Assembly (NCBI GenBank): GCA_963082875.1
Contig: OY720100.1
Span: 11,804,591 to 11,868,590 of the forward strand
Origin: Corella eumyota
Taxonomy: Eukaryota > Chordata > Ascidiacea > Phlebobranchia > Corellidae
Direction: 5' to 3'
Length of the DNA: 64,000 nucleotides
The position numbers and the translations under genes were made by a program. This document shows positions 1 to 13,331 of this stretch, one piece after another; positions within the stretch are counted from its first letter, which is position 1, and each line of letters opens with the position of its first letter. Under the pieces are notes generated by a model. That model was not told the DNA's origin and ran no database searches. It was given only the letters and a program-made list of their open reading frames with translations.

Positions 1-3000
1 ATACCGAAAAATGAAATTGCCCGCATGTCGCACAGTCTTCATTCCTTATCACTTGCATCAAATGCATTTCCTACTTTTCCTAGTTATCTTAAAGACATGA
101 CCGAACTACTGAAGTTTGATATTTCAAATAACATGTTTATAACGTCGCTGCCAGTCGGTAAGTCAAACTACAAACCTCTCTTGATAAGTTATAAAAAGTT
201 TTTTTTAGATATATTAGTTAATGTTTCAAGTAATCTTTTAAAAAGCAGTTTTTAACTGGTTAAAATAGGAATTACATACAATTAATCCTGTCTGGAAAAA
301 AGTAACATCACTGTTAACATCTTGTGCCTTTAGATGGACTACCATCTTCACTTACAAGCTTGAACATAGCCTTTACCTCAATACGACATTTTAGTAAGGC
401 GAATTTTCGTAACGCGACTACCCTTCGCGAACTGGACATGAGCGACAACTCAGCCTCGGGTGCCGTCGACTTCGAAAGCGGGACTTTCGACAACTTGGTC
501 CGGCTGGAACACCTCGATCTTTCTCGATGTTACTGTCGACGTTTGCCGAGCAACAGCTTTGTGAAGTTAAAAAACTTAAGCACTTTGTTGCTCACAGCAA
601 GTCGAATTAACAAGCTGCCTCTGTTCTACGCTGAAAACCCCTATTTTGTTAATATTTCCGATGGTCCGTCGGGCGAGATTCCTCGAAAAACAACTCCGCT
701 CTTACTTGATCAAAACGAGGAGGAAGAAGAACTGTCGAGAAAAAGGAGATCACGCGACCCTCGCGACAGTACTTCGACTGTTACGTCGCATGTGGCGCCC
801 GAACTTGACATTTTCGGTGTTAGTAAAAACATCTGGAGCAACCCAAATTTGCGTACGCTCGACTTGTCCAACAACCGACGACTCTCTATCAGACCTAGCG
901 GCGATATGGGCGGTCTCCTTTTCCCACCTTCGTTATCTAAACTCGAATTGGGTTATACCGCTGTAAGAACGCTTAACGCGGTAACATTTTCTAATTTAGA
1001 AAATTTGAACTATTTAGGAATGTGCTATAGCCGTTTAAGCAATATTGCAGAAGACGCTTTTGTTGCGTTGTCACAGTTAAAGGATTTGTGTCTATCTGGA
1101 AATTCGTTTAAAAATCCACCAAAACTGCCTGATTCTGTTGAAAACGTAAACATGACAAACACAAAGATAACCAATCTAACTGTGACCTATCTCGGGGGCC
1201 TTGGACACCTGTTTGAGGCTGATTGGAGCAAGGGTGATATTGAGAATATTGAGCCTGGTGCATTTACAAATATGAGCAAATTGAGATTTTTGAATTTGTC
1301 GACCAATAATTTGCAAAGCATCATGGAAAATACATTTTATATCAAGTAAGTTAAAACACTATATTAATTTTAATAAACAGAATATAACTTTATTTTGTAA
1401 ACGTTTTTTTAGAAATCCTCAAAACGTTTCGAAATCGTCACTTGAATTATTAGATTTGTCTAGCAACTCAATATCAGAGATACAGGGGAGGGCATTCTCG
1501 TCGCACGGTGGACTCAGAGAGTTGTATCTTCAAAATAACAACTTAGAAGAAATTACTGACCAAAACTTTAAGGGTTTAAAATCTTTAACAATTTTAAATC
1601 TGGCGCAAAACAAGATTATCGACATAGCACCAAAAGCGTTAATGGATTTTATAAATTTAGAGGTAAAAATACTTCAGAGTTTATCTAAGTTTGGGATAAA
1701 AAAAATTTTTTTATAGATATGTTGTTGTCATTGATTTAGATTTGTAATATTTAATTATACTGTTTTGTACTCTACAATTTCAATGTAAAGTTATTGCTTG
1801 ATATAGGTGCCAACCATTCATTATTATATGCTGCTGTTGGACTGTCTAATAGTTAATCTTAAATTTTGTTATTTTTTAGGAACTAGTTCTTCAACAAAAC
1901 GAGCTTGAAGTCATATTTCCAAATCAATTCTCCGCCTCCGTAAAACTTCAAACTCTGAACATTAATGACAATGCTCTTGTTGATTTTCAAACCCAAAACT
2001 TTCCGTCTTTAACTTTACTTGAAATAAAAAACAATAAATTAACCTCTTTTCCAGTACTAAAAGCACCATTGCTTACTCACGTACATGCTGCAGATAATAC
2101 CGTTGAGGTAAAAAATAATCACTTTTAAATTGTATTTTTATAAGTTTAAGCATCATCTTGTTACTAATTTTAAAACAGTTTTGAATTTTTGTTAATTTAT
2201 ATTATGTTTTTGTACAAGCGTCTCTATATTAGTTTAGATATTACTAATATAGGTATTTTTGACTGCGTAACAGCATTAGAAATAATTGTTGATAATTTGT
2301 GTTTATAATTTATATTTTATTTTTGATTAGAAATATATAAAATATTCAAAAAAGTTAATTTTGTTTAACTTTAAAAATTTTGTATTTGCAGAGGTTAACA
2401 GCAAAAGATCTTCACGGTTTACCCGACTTGATGTATCTCGATCTTTCTGAAAACAACGGCCTGTTTAACTTTAGTTTTAACGTATTCAAAGAAACACCCC
2501 ACCTAGCTTATCTTGATCTTGGTAGTAACCACCTAGACAAATTTGTCGATTTTGTGATGCCATCGCTCAAGACTCTTCTTATATCATCTAACAGTATAGA
2601 AGAAGTAAACGAGCCTATATCGCGTAACCTACCAGTTATTCAGCAAATTGACTTATCATTAAACAATATAAAAACAATAAACCCAGTGGTTTTCAATTCT
2701 TCCAAAACGCTGTATTCAATTAATTTGGCTGGTAACAATTTTAACTGCAACTGTGAACTAGTCGCGTTGGTCGACTGGATGCTTGAGCACATGCACAACG
2801 AGGACATCGATATAGTCGAAGCCGAAGCGTACATGTGCGAAACCCCTGATGTGTATTATCTTCATCTTTTGTTACACGTGGTGCCCACACTCAATTGTAA
2901 GCCAGTGGTACCCGCTACAGCGAGTATCGCTTTGGATGTCATATTAGTGCTTTTAACTTGTGTGGTTGTGCTTGCTAGTATAGGAATAGCTTGCTACTGC

Positions 3001-3252
3001 CGACGTCGTCCGCCTAGGCATAACGTGTCATCTGCTTCTTCGCTAACAGACGACACGAACTCTGAGCATAACTCCCCTTTGCATTGCTGTAGTTATATTT
3101 GCACCCATCTTTGCGCTTCAAATGTTTACAACTTTCACCGCGCGAGGCCGCATCGAGACCGGGTCATGTCTGACGACGAACGCCGCGATTTAATGATCGG
3201 TTCGCCGCTGACTTCACCCAGCGACCCCGACCCTCCGGAGTTAATGTTATAG
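1..3252 (+). CDS. Leucine-rich-repeat single-pass membrane protein (5' end outside window)
   Basis: Proposed exons: <1-157, 334-1345, 1413-1662, 1880-2107 and 2392-3252 (stop TAG). All introns are GT..AG and the phases (1, 2, 0, 0) agree, leaving at least 835 residues. The ectodomain is a run of LxxLxLxxN repeats (LRELDMSDN, LRTLDLSNN, LRELYLQNN, MYLDLSENN). It ends in a cysteine-capped LRRCT module (NCNCEL, then C in YMCET and LNC), a hydrophobic segment (VILVLLTCVVVLASIGIA, about 2937-2993) and RRR, so it is a type I membrane protein. The cytoplasmic tail of about 85 residues is Cys- and Ser-rich, with no TIR, kinase or ITIM-like domain visible. A charged non-LRR loop around 690-800 contains RKRR. 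The architecture resembles Toll/chaoptin-type LRR receptors without a TIR domain; the ligand is unknown. The gene is real; the orthologue is not assigned. Confidence 0.87.
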
Positions 3253-4394
3253 CTAAAATAAATATATATAGTATTGCCAAAATGTTCTACCTCTTTGTAT
3301 AATGTTATTGCCACAATCTATCTATTCTAGAGTTCCGTAACATTTTTTATATTATTTTGTCGTTAAACTATTACACCACTGTGTGCACTGTGGTAGCCTA
3401 GGCTAAACTATTTTATTTTGTATATTCGGATTTTATATTTTTGCGTATTAATCGTGATTTTTTATTTTATAGCTTTGAAAGCTTTTATTCTTAACACAAT
3501 TTATTTATGTGATTTCTTCAAGTTTAGAGTTCCTAATGCCTATTTTTTGTAAATTAAAATACCATATTTGTTTTGTAATACCAAACAACAATTTTTTTTA
3601 ACGTGGTCTTTAAACTTTAAAATTCATTTAGCACATTCTTAATTTATGTACTACAATTTCTGAATATGCACAAATTAAAATAAAAAGGACATTGTTGGTT
3701 ATAGTTTGTCGAGCATTTTGAATAAATATTAATTTCTAAAGGATCTGTAGCAAATTGGAGTGCGGTTTTTAATTAATTACATGGAACATTTACATACTAT
3801 GTACAATTAGGTTAGGCAAACAAAATGCTAGAATTACACTTTTTTGTGTTTAACTATTTAAAAAAATCGACTTTTATTATAAGATTTCTATGTAGCTAAA
3901 CGCATGACTAGTCGAACAGCTTTGTTATTATTATTTCTGTCAGGTATTTTGTTGAAACGTGTTTTGCTTACAGTTAAACGTAAAAGTGCTGTAGTTTATT
4001 TACATATAAATTGCTAAAAATGTTTTAAATAGAACATTAAGTATATATAGTTTTAAGATTAAGTATCTGAAGTTATATGATAGTTGTTTAATGAACGTTA
4101 CTAACTTCTGCCGAGCCAAAAATCAATGATATAGGTTATGTATCAGACTCGTTCTTATTATTAAATACAGCCAAAGGCGACTTAAGACTGGGTTTAAAAA
4201 AAATGTTAGCAAAAGTTCAGCCTTTAATGGGTTTGTTTTTTAACATTAAGCAAAATTACGTTTTTTATTATTAAGATTTAATTAACTTGGACAAAATTAA
4301 ATTTAAGTTTTAAGAAGAAATAACTTTTTTTATTAGGTTTTTAATCAACTTGGACAAACTGACAAAATTAAATTTAAGTTTTAAAAATAATAGT
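3253..4394. other. Intergenic, including 3' UTR of the LRR gene
   Basis: No coding potential seen. An AATAAA at 3257-3262 lies only 4 bp after the LRR stop codon and another is at 3721-3726, so the 3' UTR is either very short or about 500 bp. The rest is AT-rich DNA leading to the transporter start. No clear TATA box or other promoter motif is recognisable. Confidence 0.5.
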
Positions 4395-7300
4395 ATGGTT
4401 TCTTCTTCAAAAGCCCATCTTCTTAATGATGTAGACTGGAAAGATGGTAAAGAATCTGAAAATGCTAAACTATCAATATTTTCTTATTTGCAATGCTGTA
4501 AGTTTAGGCTAAGTTAACTTTACATATATATATTATTTTCATTTACAATACCTTGTTTGTTTTTAAATTAAATAAGATATTGAATAAGGATCCTAAACTG
4601 CAAGTGATCTAAAACATATAGCTAATTTAGATTTTTAAATAAATAAAAACTATTGCAAAATTAGTGTAAATTGTTTTATTTTAAATTTGTGTTTAGTTTT
4701 TGTGTCTGTTGCAACTATCTTGGGAACAGGGATTCTTGGTCTTCCATTGATGTTATCAAACTCTGGATTTTATCCATTTTTATTTACCTTTTTTATCAGT
4801 TACCTTATGCAGGTTTGTCTAATTATTTAAAAATATAAATTATTAAAAATGGCCAAAAAGGTTAAAAATATTGCATATATATATCAACAAATTTTATATT
4901 AATGTCTGTAAAGGCAATATGTATTAAATTTAAATAGCTAAAGATTTTCAATAAACTATTTATAAAATAATCAGATATGTAAAAAAATAAGAAAACCTAA
5001 CTACTAAATATATATGGTGTTGCCAAGATAAGCAAACATAACATTTTTGTTTAAACAATTTTTTTTTTAGATTTTAGGAGTTTATTTTTTTGTTGAGTTA
5101 CTGCAAATATGTCAGGCTGCATTAAATGAAACTTTACACGATGTTCTGTTAAATGATGATGACGATGAATGTAAAGAAACTTTGCTCATGAGGCATCATA
5201 ATACCGACAACCAAGTGGATCATAACAAAATGTAAGCATAGGTGTTTATAATTTTCTGGTGTTTTGGTGTTATGGTTTATTTGTTTTGTATGATTTGTTA
5301 ATAAACTTGGGCCTATAGCTTTTATGTTGTATTATCTAAAAGTATATACACTTTAAATGAAAATTTAGGCACTTTAGAATAGAATTTTTATTTAATTATG
5401 ATATTTGTTAATAAACTTGGGTTTAAACCAGAAGCAATAATAGTTAAACTATTACATAATAAAATATTTTGACTTCAATAAAATAACATGTTAACTTAAC
5501 AATGTTTTTTGTTTTTAATTTTAATAAATTAGTGTGTTTTTCTTTCCAGTTATCAATAGGCTTAAATATAAAATACTTTTATAGTTCGGAAATTTTGTAC
5601 GATTAACATAATTTCCTATTACTCCATTTAACTTTAATATAATTAAAACTGTAAGGTTTTATTATGATTTTACCAACAAATAAGGTTTGATTAATTTTAG
5701 TTTTCCAATAATTGAGAAATCGGGGGAAAATTCAGAAAATGAAGATGAAGAAATATTTGAATCAAATGGAACAAGTAATTTAAATATTATTTCTATAGAA
5801 AAAAACTACAAAATATTCCTAAATTTCAACTTAAAAAAATGTATTAATTAATAAAAAGTATATACTTACAAATTCGGCAAAAATAAAGAGACCTATAGAA
5901 TATTTCATTAAAAAAGTTCTTAAATGTAAACTTTGAAAATATTTGAAAGTATATGTTTAAATGTGTCTTATAATAGCTGCTATTTCGTAAAATTATTTAA
6001 TAGGTTTACAAGACTGTTCGTGTAGTTTTTAGTATTGTACAAAAATAAATCAATACCAAATTGAATTTTAGCTGTTCATGAGGTAGAAGAAAATTCGAAT
6101 TTAAAAATAACCGGCGTTTCAATGCAACCCAATCTTCATATTATGGGAAAATTATTTCTTAACAAATGGGTTGGATATCTATTCAACATTATAATCTATG
6201 TTAATTTGTAAGTAACAACTGTTTAACATTTAAAAATTCATATATAACTTTAAGAAACATAAAGTTAATATTAGTTGCATAAAACTAATGTACAGTAATA
6301 ATGATTTTCCCTTTTTAAAAGCACAAGAAAAATATTATTTTTTTTGCATTTTTTTAAATATGTTATTTTCTAAATTCTAGCAATGCGATATTAATATCTT
6401 ATGTACTTGCTGGTAGTGAGGCTTACGGACAACTTCTTAACTTAGAGTAAGTTTTAATATATTTTAATTTAAACCCATATTAAATAATCTTGAGTTATTA
6501 CTTTTAAATTAATTTAATATAATCTTACTATGACTTGTATAAATAATATTATTAGATAATATAAAATCCCATGATTTAAATAAAATGTAATTTAGGCATT
6601 TAATAAGGTTAAAATAAAATAAAGCTTAATTTTAATGGAATACAAATACTTTTAATTAGTTTGTACATATTTTTAAACATTGGATTTTATATTTAAAATG
6701 AATAACATGTTTTTACATAGTTTACCTAATACATAGTCCATATAGCTCTTCCCTAGGGTAAGGTATTAAATTTAAATGTAATTTAGGATATATTACCTAT
6801 TTTAGCTATATTTTAATATTTTTTTGCATAAAAAATAAGCATTTGAAAATACATGCAATTTTCTATTGCCATATTCTATTACAATAGTTTCAATACCGAA
6901 TGCTTGTATTCAATTGTTTAGTTACATTCAAGTTATTCCTGTATTTATGTGGGTTCTAACCGTGGTGGTTATTTTTGGATTCCATTTTATTCAACCTGTT
7001 ATAGCATTAATGACTCTGGTCAAGGGTTCTGTTCTTATTGTAACCGTAAGTTATAGGAAATTTAACAAACGTGTGAATGGCCTAGTTTTAAATCAATTTT
7101 TTTGCATTTTAACTGTTAGTTTTATAGCAAATTTTTGTTTATGTTAAATTTTTTTTAATTTAATTAAAATCTTTTTTTATTTGGGCATTATTAAAAAAAT
7201 TTTTTTTTTATTTGGCCATCATTAAAAAATATAATCTTACATTTTTAAGACTAATTATTTAGAATAATTTGCTTTTAAAATATATTAAAGTGCAATAGTT

Positions 7301-10300
7301 ATTTAACTTAACTATAAATTTTTTAAAGGTTTAAATATTATTTTGTTCGTTTGTTGATTTAAGTAATTGCTAATTGCTGTTCAAGATTTTCTATATTATA
7401 TTTCTAATGCCATTAAGTATATTACATACACTGTTTAATACTATTTCTTTATAAACCTAATTATATTATATTAATATAGATTATGGTAACACTGTATGTT
7501 GGGATTGAAATGCAAACTCCAATCTCAAATAATTGGGCGAGGTTAAGCGAACCCTTGCTAATGGAGGCTGTTGCTTTAGGGGGTTTACCTCAGGTTGGAT
7601 CATTTGTAAATAATTATACATCAATATTTTTATGGATACACATTAATTAAATAAATTTTAATGTATTTTAATAAATATATTTAAGCAGTTTTATTTTTTT
7701 TTGAATTATTGTAATAATACTTTGTTAATAAAAGGTGATGCCAATGATTTATGGAAAATTCAGTGGAAAGAAATCTCATATAAAAGGCTTTCGAACTTCA
7801 ATATACGCTGGTTTAACTGTCTGCATGCTTCTTAATATGGGCTGGTAAAATTTTTTTTTTTACCTTTTAAAGTTTGTTATTACAATAATTATTTTTTTGA
7901 TTTTTATTTGTGTTGGTCAAGCATTTATAATTTGTTGTTCAAAAACAGTAAATGTATATGGTTAAAAAATTTGGCTTTAATACATAAGTTCCTAGGTTTA
8001 ATACCCACCGCTTTCATGCTGTAGCCTCCTTAAGTAAGCCACTATGAATAGTAAAACTTCTGCACAGCAAAAACCAATCAGCAAAATATTTATTGGATAA
8101 TTACGAATATTATAATCTAAATCTGTAAAAATTTAACACGTCTAGGTTTGGGTAACTAATTTTACTCTATGTTTAGGTTATTATGTCACAAAATTGGTTA
8201 CCTTGCGTGTCTAATGGAGGAAAATTGCCTTATTTTTTTTTAAAACTTTGGTAAAACTTGTGATTTTTTAATATTTGCTGAAGCAAAATAATTTTTTTGT
8301 TAAAGGTGTTGGGCAGTGTTAAGTGTAGTACCACAAACTGATCCAACTTGTGATATAAAATTTACCACCAGTCTTCCTATGTTAAATCAAACCACTGTAA
8401 CCCCTTTAGTGGACACTACCACGCCACAAATTGTGGCCACTATTAGTGCTGGTGAGCAAGATCAAGTAATTTGTAAACCAACCAGCAGTTTGCAAGGGTA
8501 AGTAAAATAAAACAATAATTTCATTTTACTAAATTAAACATTTCAATTTTTGTGGGTTTTGAATAATTACAAAATGAATTTTTACATTTTTTGCAGTGCG
8601 GAAATAAATGGCCTTATATCAACAGTACCACTTACTCAAGTATGTTGATTTGTCTTAACTATCATAAATATTTTACACAAAAAAATATGTTTTGAATTTC
8701 ATGTTAAAATTTTTTTTATTTAATTTTTGTGAAACCAATTGTTTCTTTGTCTAAACTTATTTAATCAACAGTCAGCAGATACATTTTTTGGCAATTGTAT
8801 TAAATATTATCGTAAACTGCCAGGGTCAATTTAAGACTGGGGCGGGGTAACAAATATTACTCTTTGTTTGGGCTGTGAATTTGGCCTTCCAAATCGAGAA
8901 TAAATAAATTTAAAGCAAAAAGTTATCCTTAAATAGTATTCATGTAACCTTATAGCCTGTAATTTATATTACTCACAAGGACAATAATAATTTAATATAT
9001 TGTCATTGCTATACTGTTATTAACATGGTGGTCTTTTATTACTTTTCAACTTTAGATGATTATCGAAAAAAGGCCCCAATTTCGCTGGATAGCTATCTTA
9101 CTTCAGATCTTTATAATGACCAGTGTTACTGTTTCTTATCTTACTATAGGATCTGCTATGCAGCATACTGGTATGTTATAAGTACTAACTAATAGTTAAA
9201 TTTTACATAGCAATTATCGATAAAAAGATAATTAAAAATAATATTAAAAAAAATTCTTTTTTATATTTTTTATAACATGAAACAGTAGGAATTGAACCAA
9301 TGACCTCATGCTTAAAAGCCATGTCACATGCTTTTTTTTGAAGTAGCTTTGTAGTTTTATTAGTCATATATAAATTGCCCATTACGTTAGACTTCTTTAT
9401 TATTATTTGTTAAAATAGGGCCATTACATGTAATTTTAACACAACAATTTTTGATTTTATTTGATATTTAATACGCCTGTCAGATATTAATTTTTTGTTC
9501 AAAAATCTGTTTATTTTTATTTACAATAATTTTGTGGAAAAAATGTAAGGTCGTTTAGGTTCGAGTTTGTTTATCTTAATGTTAATCTTAACTTGACCTT
9601 TAAGGATTATTTTAGTAAACAAACTTTGATTTCTTTTTGCGAAATTTAACGTAAATTTCAAGTTGGGCAAAAATTTAAATATTTTTTAGAAGAAATGTGG
9701 CTTCTTTTTAAACATGAAACAAAAACTCCTTTACCAGAAGCTTTTTTTAAATTAAAAATTTTTAAGGCAACCAAATTTGTGAAATTATGTTTTTAAATAC
9801 CTAATTTTTTTAGTAACTATTTGTTATTACCAGTAGTAGATAGCCCACCCTTTTATTGTATAATAGTCGTAATATGGATGTAACTCGCAACTAATATTTG
9901 CCAGCGATAAAAAAAAACACCATAAATAGTGCTCAATTTTAAATAAATTTTTGTTGTAGTGATTGGATTTGTTGATTATGTGTTACGAGATAGAAGAAGA
10001 TGGTTGGTCTCATGTTCAAAAGCTTGTTCTCCTAATTTGTAAGTAGAAATTAAAATTTAACTTAGAAATTAAAAAATGAATGCAAAATTTATAAAAGAAT
10101 AAAAAAAGATATATAAATGAAATTTTTTTTGCCATGATATAATATTAACTATATATACTAAATATTATTTTTCTACATTTAATGGAATAATAAATATCTG
10201 TGTTTTTATTACGAATTTTTTTCCAAAAATAATTTTTTTAAATTTTAATCACCAATATATTAATATTTTAGTTTCTGGTATGTATGTGCTGGTTTTATAT

Positions 10301-10974
10301 CTTTCATTCTTGTTTTTCTAGTGGCGTGGTCAGACCCAAAAGTAAGTTTGTTAATTCTGTTTAAAAAATGACCTAAAACTGCAACATAAGCAGGTTGAAG
10401 GCCGTAAACTGAGAAAAAATAATTTTAAATATTTGAATATGTAGTTTATGTTGATTAAATTATCTTTAGAAGAAATATTAAAGACTTCTTAGATATAATA
10501 TTTCAAGTGTTAGGAATTGTATTAGATTGTGTTAGTTTTTTTAGGTAAAGGGTTTAAAATGAATTTAATTTAATTATTTTTAATATTTTAAGTTATCATT
10601 ATTTTCTTTAAAAATATTTTAAAAACTAATCTGAATTCGTAAAGTTTAATTAGCGCCGAAAAAAATTTTTTTTTGAATAAAAAATACAATTTTTTTATAC
10701 ATACGTATTTATGACGTCATCGTTTTAATATACGTCATAATTGCAGGGTTTTGTTGACATGTTGGACAAGATCGCTTCGTGTTGTCTCAACCTTTTCGCC
10801 GGTCCGATTATATTCCTTATGCTCCGACGCGCCCACTCGCGGATCTTTCGCCACTTGTCTATCCCACTTACGCCGCTTAGATGTCTCAGACCCGCGCGCT
10901 TTATACTTTTAGCTTTCTTTAGTGCTGCTTTGGTATACGAAGTTATTCTTACAATTTATCAGCTAACTGTGTAG
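4395..10974 (+). CDS. Multi-pass transporter, amino-acid permease (AAAP/APC superfamily) type
   Basis: Fifteen proposed exons: 4395-4497, 4697-4812, 5071-5231, 5701-5774, 6072-6207, 6381-6446, 6922-7045, 7480-7593, 7735-7844, 8306-8497, 8597-8639, 9056-9170, 9960-10038, 10272-10341, 10747-10974. All introns are GT..AG, phases are consistent and the sum is 1731 nt, giving 576 residues plus stop. The start is the first ATG of an open first exon. The first membrane helix carries the glycine motif ILGTGILGLPLML typical of amino-acid/auxin permeases. An acidic cytoplasmic stretch (DDDDE, ENEDEE) follows, then further hydrophobic helices (FNAILISYVLAGSEAYG, MWVLTVVVIFGFHFIQPVI, GLTVCMLLNMGWCWAVL, FIMTSVTVSYLTIGSAM, FISFILVFLVAW, FILLAFFSAALVYEVIL). 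A Thr-rich loop with an NQT sequon (about 8340-8497) is probably extracellular or lumenal. Substrate unknown; not clearly SLC38, SLC36 or TMEM104. Confidence 0.82.
8820..8925 (+). repeat. Short dispersed repeat, copy 1 (intron of transporter)
   Basis: An intronic stretch with ACTCTTTGTTTGGGCTGTGAA, then a TTGGCCTTCC-type segment and TCGAGAATAAATAAATTTAAA. It resembles 24945-25020 in the SLCO gene (CTATGTTTAGGTTGTGAAG, then TCGAGGATAAATAAATTTAA). A weaker partial match is near 8140-8200 (CTCTATGTTTAGGTTATTATG). The shared ATAAATAAATTTAA end suggests the tail of a SINE or LINE-like family, identity unknown. Confidence 0.5.
9270..9375 (-). mobile_element. Probable tRNA-derived SINE remnant
   Basis: On the minus strand, 9288-9298 reads GGTTCAATTCC, a perfect pol III B-box (GGTTCRANYCC), preceded by a T-arm-like and variable-loop-like stretch (AAGCATGAGGTCATT). 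An upstream A-box is only weakly visible (AGCTACTTCAAA). It does not fold into a proper tRNA, so I call it a SINE head remnant rather than a tRNA gene. Confidence 0.4.
10711..10737. promoter_or_regulatory. CRE palindrome plus half-like site in last transporter intron
   Basis: ATGACGTCAT at 10711-10720 is a full palindromic CREB/ATF site. A TACGTCA follows at 10731-10737, just before the acceptor of the last exon (10747). These are possible intronic enhancer sites; function is inferred from the motif alone. Confidence 0.35.
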
Positions 10975-12000
10975 TACACCATGCTTTTACTGTAGTTAGT
11001 GCATGATTTTGCGGTAATTTTTAGCTTCAATTTTGCGGAAGATTTTTAGTCCTTAAATTTTTGCGGAAATTTTTGGCAATTTTTTAGGTTTTAAATTTAC
11101 ATCTTTCCTTTTTTTTCACATTCTTGGGATAAAACTAAATCGTCGTAACAGTTTTGCATGAAATATTAATCCTAGACAATTACACTAACCGCGCGTATAC
11201 CATTAACCCTACACAACAATCCAAAAATAACACAACAGTAAAATGTCCTATGCCATTAAGCTTATAAATTATTTGTACATTTTATTTTAATGTGTTTATT
11301 TGTGCAATTGAGTCATATTGTTATATATATAGGAAATTTGTACACATTTTTCTTTTAATTTATGCATGCGCCAGTTATTTTAAGCAGTGTATTAACTAAC
11401 ATAGGTATTTTAATTTTATAGCTTTTAAAATATTTATTATTTTACGTGTTATAACATAATGTGACATATATCTATATTTAAATGCAAAAAAATTAATATG
11501 GTTTTTATATTAAAAATATTTTAAAAACTTTTTATTTATTGCGTTTACACAACTTTGAAATTTATTTTAAGCGTTTGCCAAAAGTGTCTTATTTAATCTA
11601 GTAAAACTTGTTATATACGTTATTTTAAATTATTAGGTACAATTTTATGTTTTTTTTTTGCGGACTTTAGGTGTTTTTTCTTTGACCCATTTTTGTGATT
11701 TTTCAAGTTAAATTTTTTGTGTAATAATTTAAAGGGTGTTTGTGTATTAATACTGGGTATTAAAAGGTTTTAAATTTTTACCTAATTGATTTAACAAAAC
11801 TTCCATTAATATATGTTACACATTTTTAATAGCTCGTTAGAACGTTTAACATAAAGTACACAAATGCTGTCTTTTAGATACTTACATTGTTTTTAGTTTT
11901 TAATTTAATTTTCCTATAGTTGTATTGTAAACGTGTTACTTTTACTTATTGTAATTTGTGTACATTTGTGCAATAAATAGAGAAGGATAATAACTAAATA
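10975..12000 (+). other. 3' UTR / downstream region of the transporter
   Basis: AT-rich with no coding potential. An AATAAA at 11972-11977, after GTACATTTGTGC, is a plausible distal poly(A) signal for the transporter and would make a 3' UTR of about 1 kb. The region overlaps the first copy of a local duplication (11510-12660). Confidence 0.45.
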
Positions 12001-12660
12001 AGAGTTATTTTGGATGGAATTTGCATTGTGGTATTACTTTTGGGCATAGGTTGGCACAGTCACTTGCAAAAGTAACTTTGTTAAATGGTAATTCGTTATA
12101 TATACAAATGAAGATATAATGTATTTTTTTTAGATCAGTTTTTAAGTTGAACATTAGTCAACTTTTTTTGTAGAAGGTGTTAAAAAAATTTTTAACCTTT
12201 TTTGCAATATTCTGGTATTTTAATTCTAAAATGTACAGTTTCTTTAAGTTTGCAAATTAATTTTGTTGTAAAACTTTATTAGAAAAAAAATGATTTTTTT
12301 TTATTTTTTTTATTTACGTAAATAACTTTGGAAATTCCCTTATTTAAGGAAATTGAATCATAACCTTGCGCACATGTCAAGGTAATTGAGAACTAGATTG
12401 CAACATTTAATCAATATTGGATAAATAAGTTCCTTAAATTGTTATTATTTTCCTGGACTATTTTAAAATTTTGATATTTTAACAGGCCCCTTTTTAAATT
12501 TTGACAACTTAACCAATTTAAAGCTTTGTATATTTTTTAACCCTTAGGTTAATATTAGTTTTAAATTCTTTAAGATTATGACAATAAGCCTTGTATATTA
12601 AACGGTGCATTTTATTAAAAATTTTGGAAAATTTTATAATGAAAAATATTGTATATAAAT
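11510..12660 (+). repeat. Local direct duplication, copy 1
   Basis: The stretch starting GCGTTTACACAACTTTGAAA (11541) recurs nearly unchanged at 12691, an offset of 1150 bp. Matching continues through GCTGTCTTTTAGATACTT at about 11870-11885. After a region absent from copy 2, matching resumes from GGTAATTGAGAACTAG (about 12381) to the end. This copy holds the AATAAA at 11972. Confidence 0.85.
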
Positions 12661-13331
12661 TTTTTTTTTTTTATTTATTTTTTATTTATTGCGTTTACAC
12701 AACTTTGAAATTTATTTTAAGCGTTTGCCAAAAGTGTCTTATTTTAATGTAGTAAAACTTGTTATATACGTAATTTTAAATTGTTAGGTACAATTTTATG
12801 TTTTTTTTATGCGGACTTTAGGTGTTTTTTCTTTGACCCATTTTTGTGATTTTTCAAGTTAAATTTTTTGTGTAATAATTTAAAGGGTGTTTGTGTATTA
12901 ATACTGGGTATTAAAAGGTTTTAAATTTTTACCTAATTGATTTAACAAAACTTCCATTAATATATGTTACACATTTTTTTAATAGCTCGTTAGAACGTTT
13001 AACATAAAGTACACAAATGCTGTCTGTTAGATACTTATATTGTTTAAGGTAATTGAAAACTAGATTGCAACATTTGTACGTAATCAATATTGGATAAATA
13101 AGTTCTTTAAATTGTTATTATTTTCCTGGACTATTTTAAAATTTTGATATTTTAACAGGCCCCTTTTTAAATTTTGACAACTTAACCAATTTAAAGCTTT
13201 GTATATTTTTTAAATTTTAAATTAGTATTGTTTTTAAATTCTTTAAGATTATGACAGTGAGCCATGTATATTAAACGGATGCACTTTATTAAAAAAATTG
13301 AAAAATTTTTTAATGAAAAATATTTTAAATT
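12661..13331 (+). repeat. Local direct duplication, copy 2 (shortened)
   Basis: Matches 11510-11890 at an offset of 1150 bp and then 12380-12660 at an offset of about 671 bp, so about 480 bp of copy 1 (around 11895-12376) is missing. Substitutions and small indels separate the copies, so the event is not brand new. Confidence 0.85.

Noticed and set aside
1-3252. Toll-like receptor
   Set aside because: The ectodomain is LRR type, but the short cytoplasmic tail has no TIR domain and ends at 3252.
4395-10974. Naming the transporter TMEM104, SLC36 or SLC38
   Set aside because: The permease glycine motif is clear, but the order of loops and motifs does not match any of these well enough from memory.
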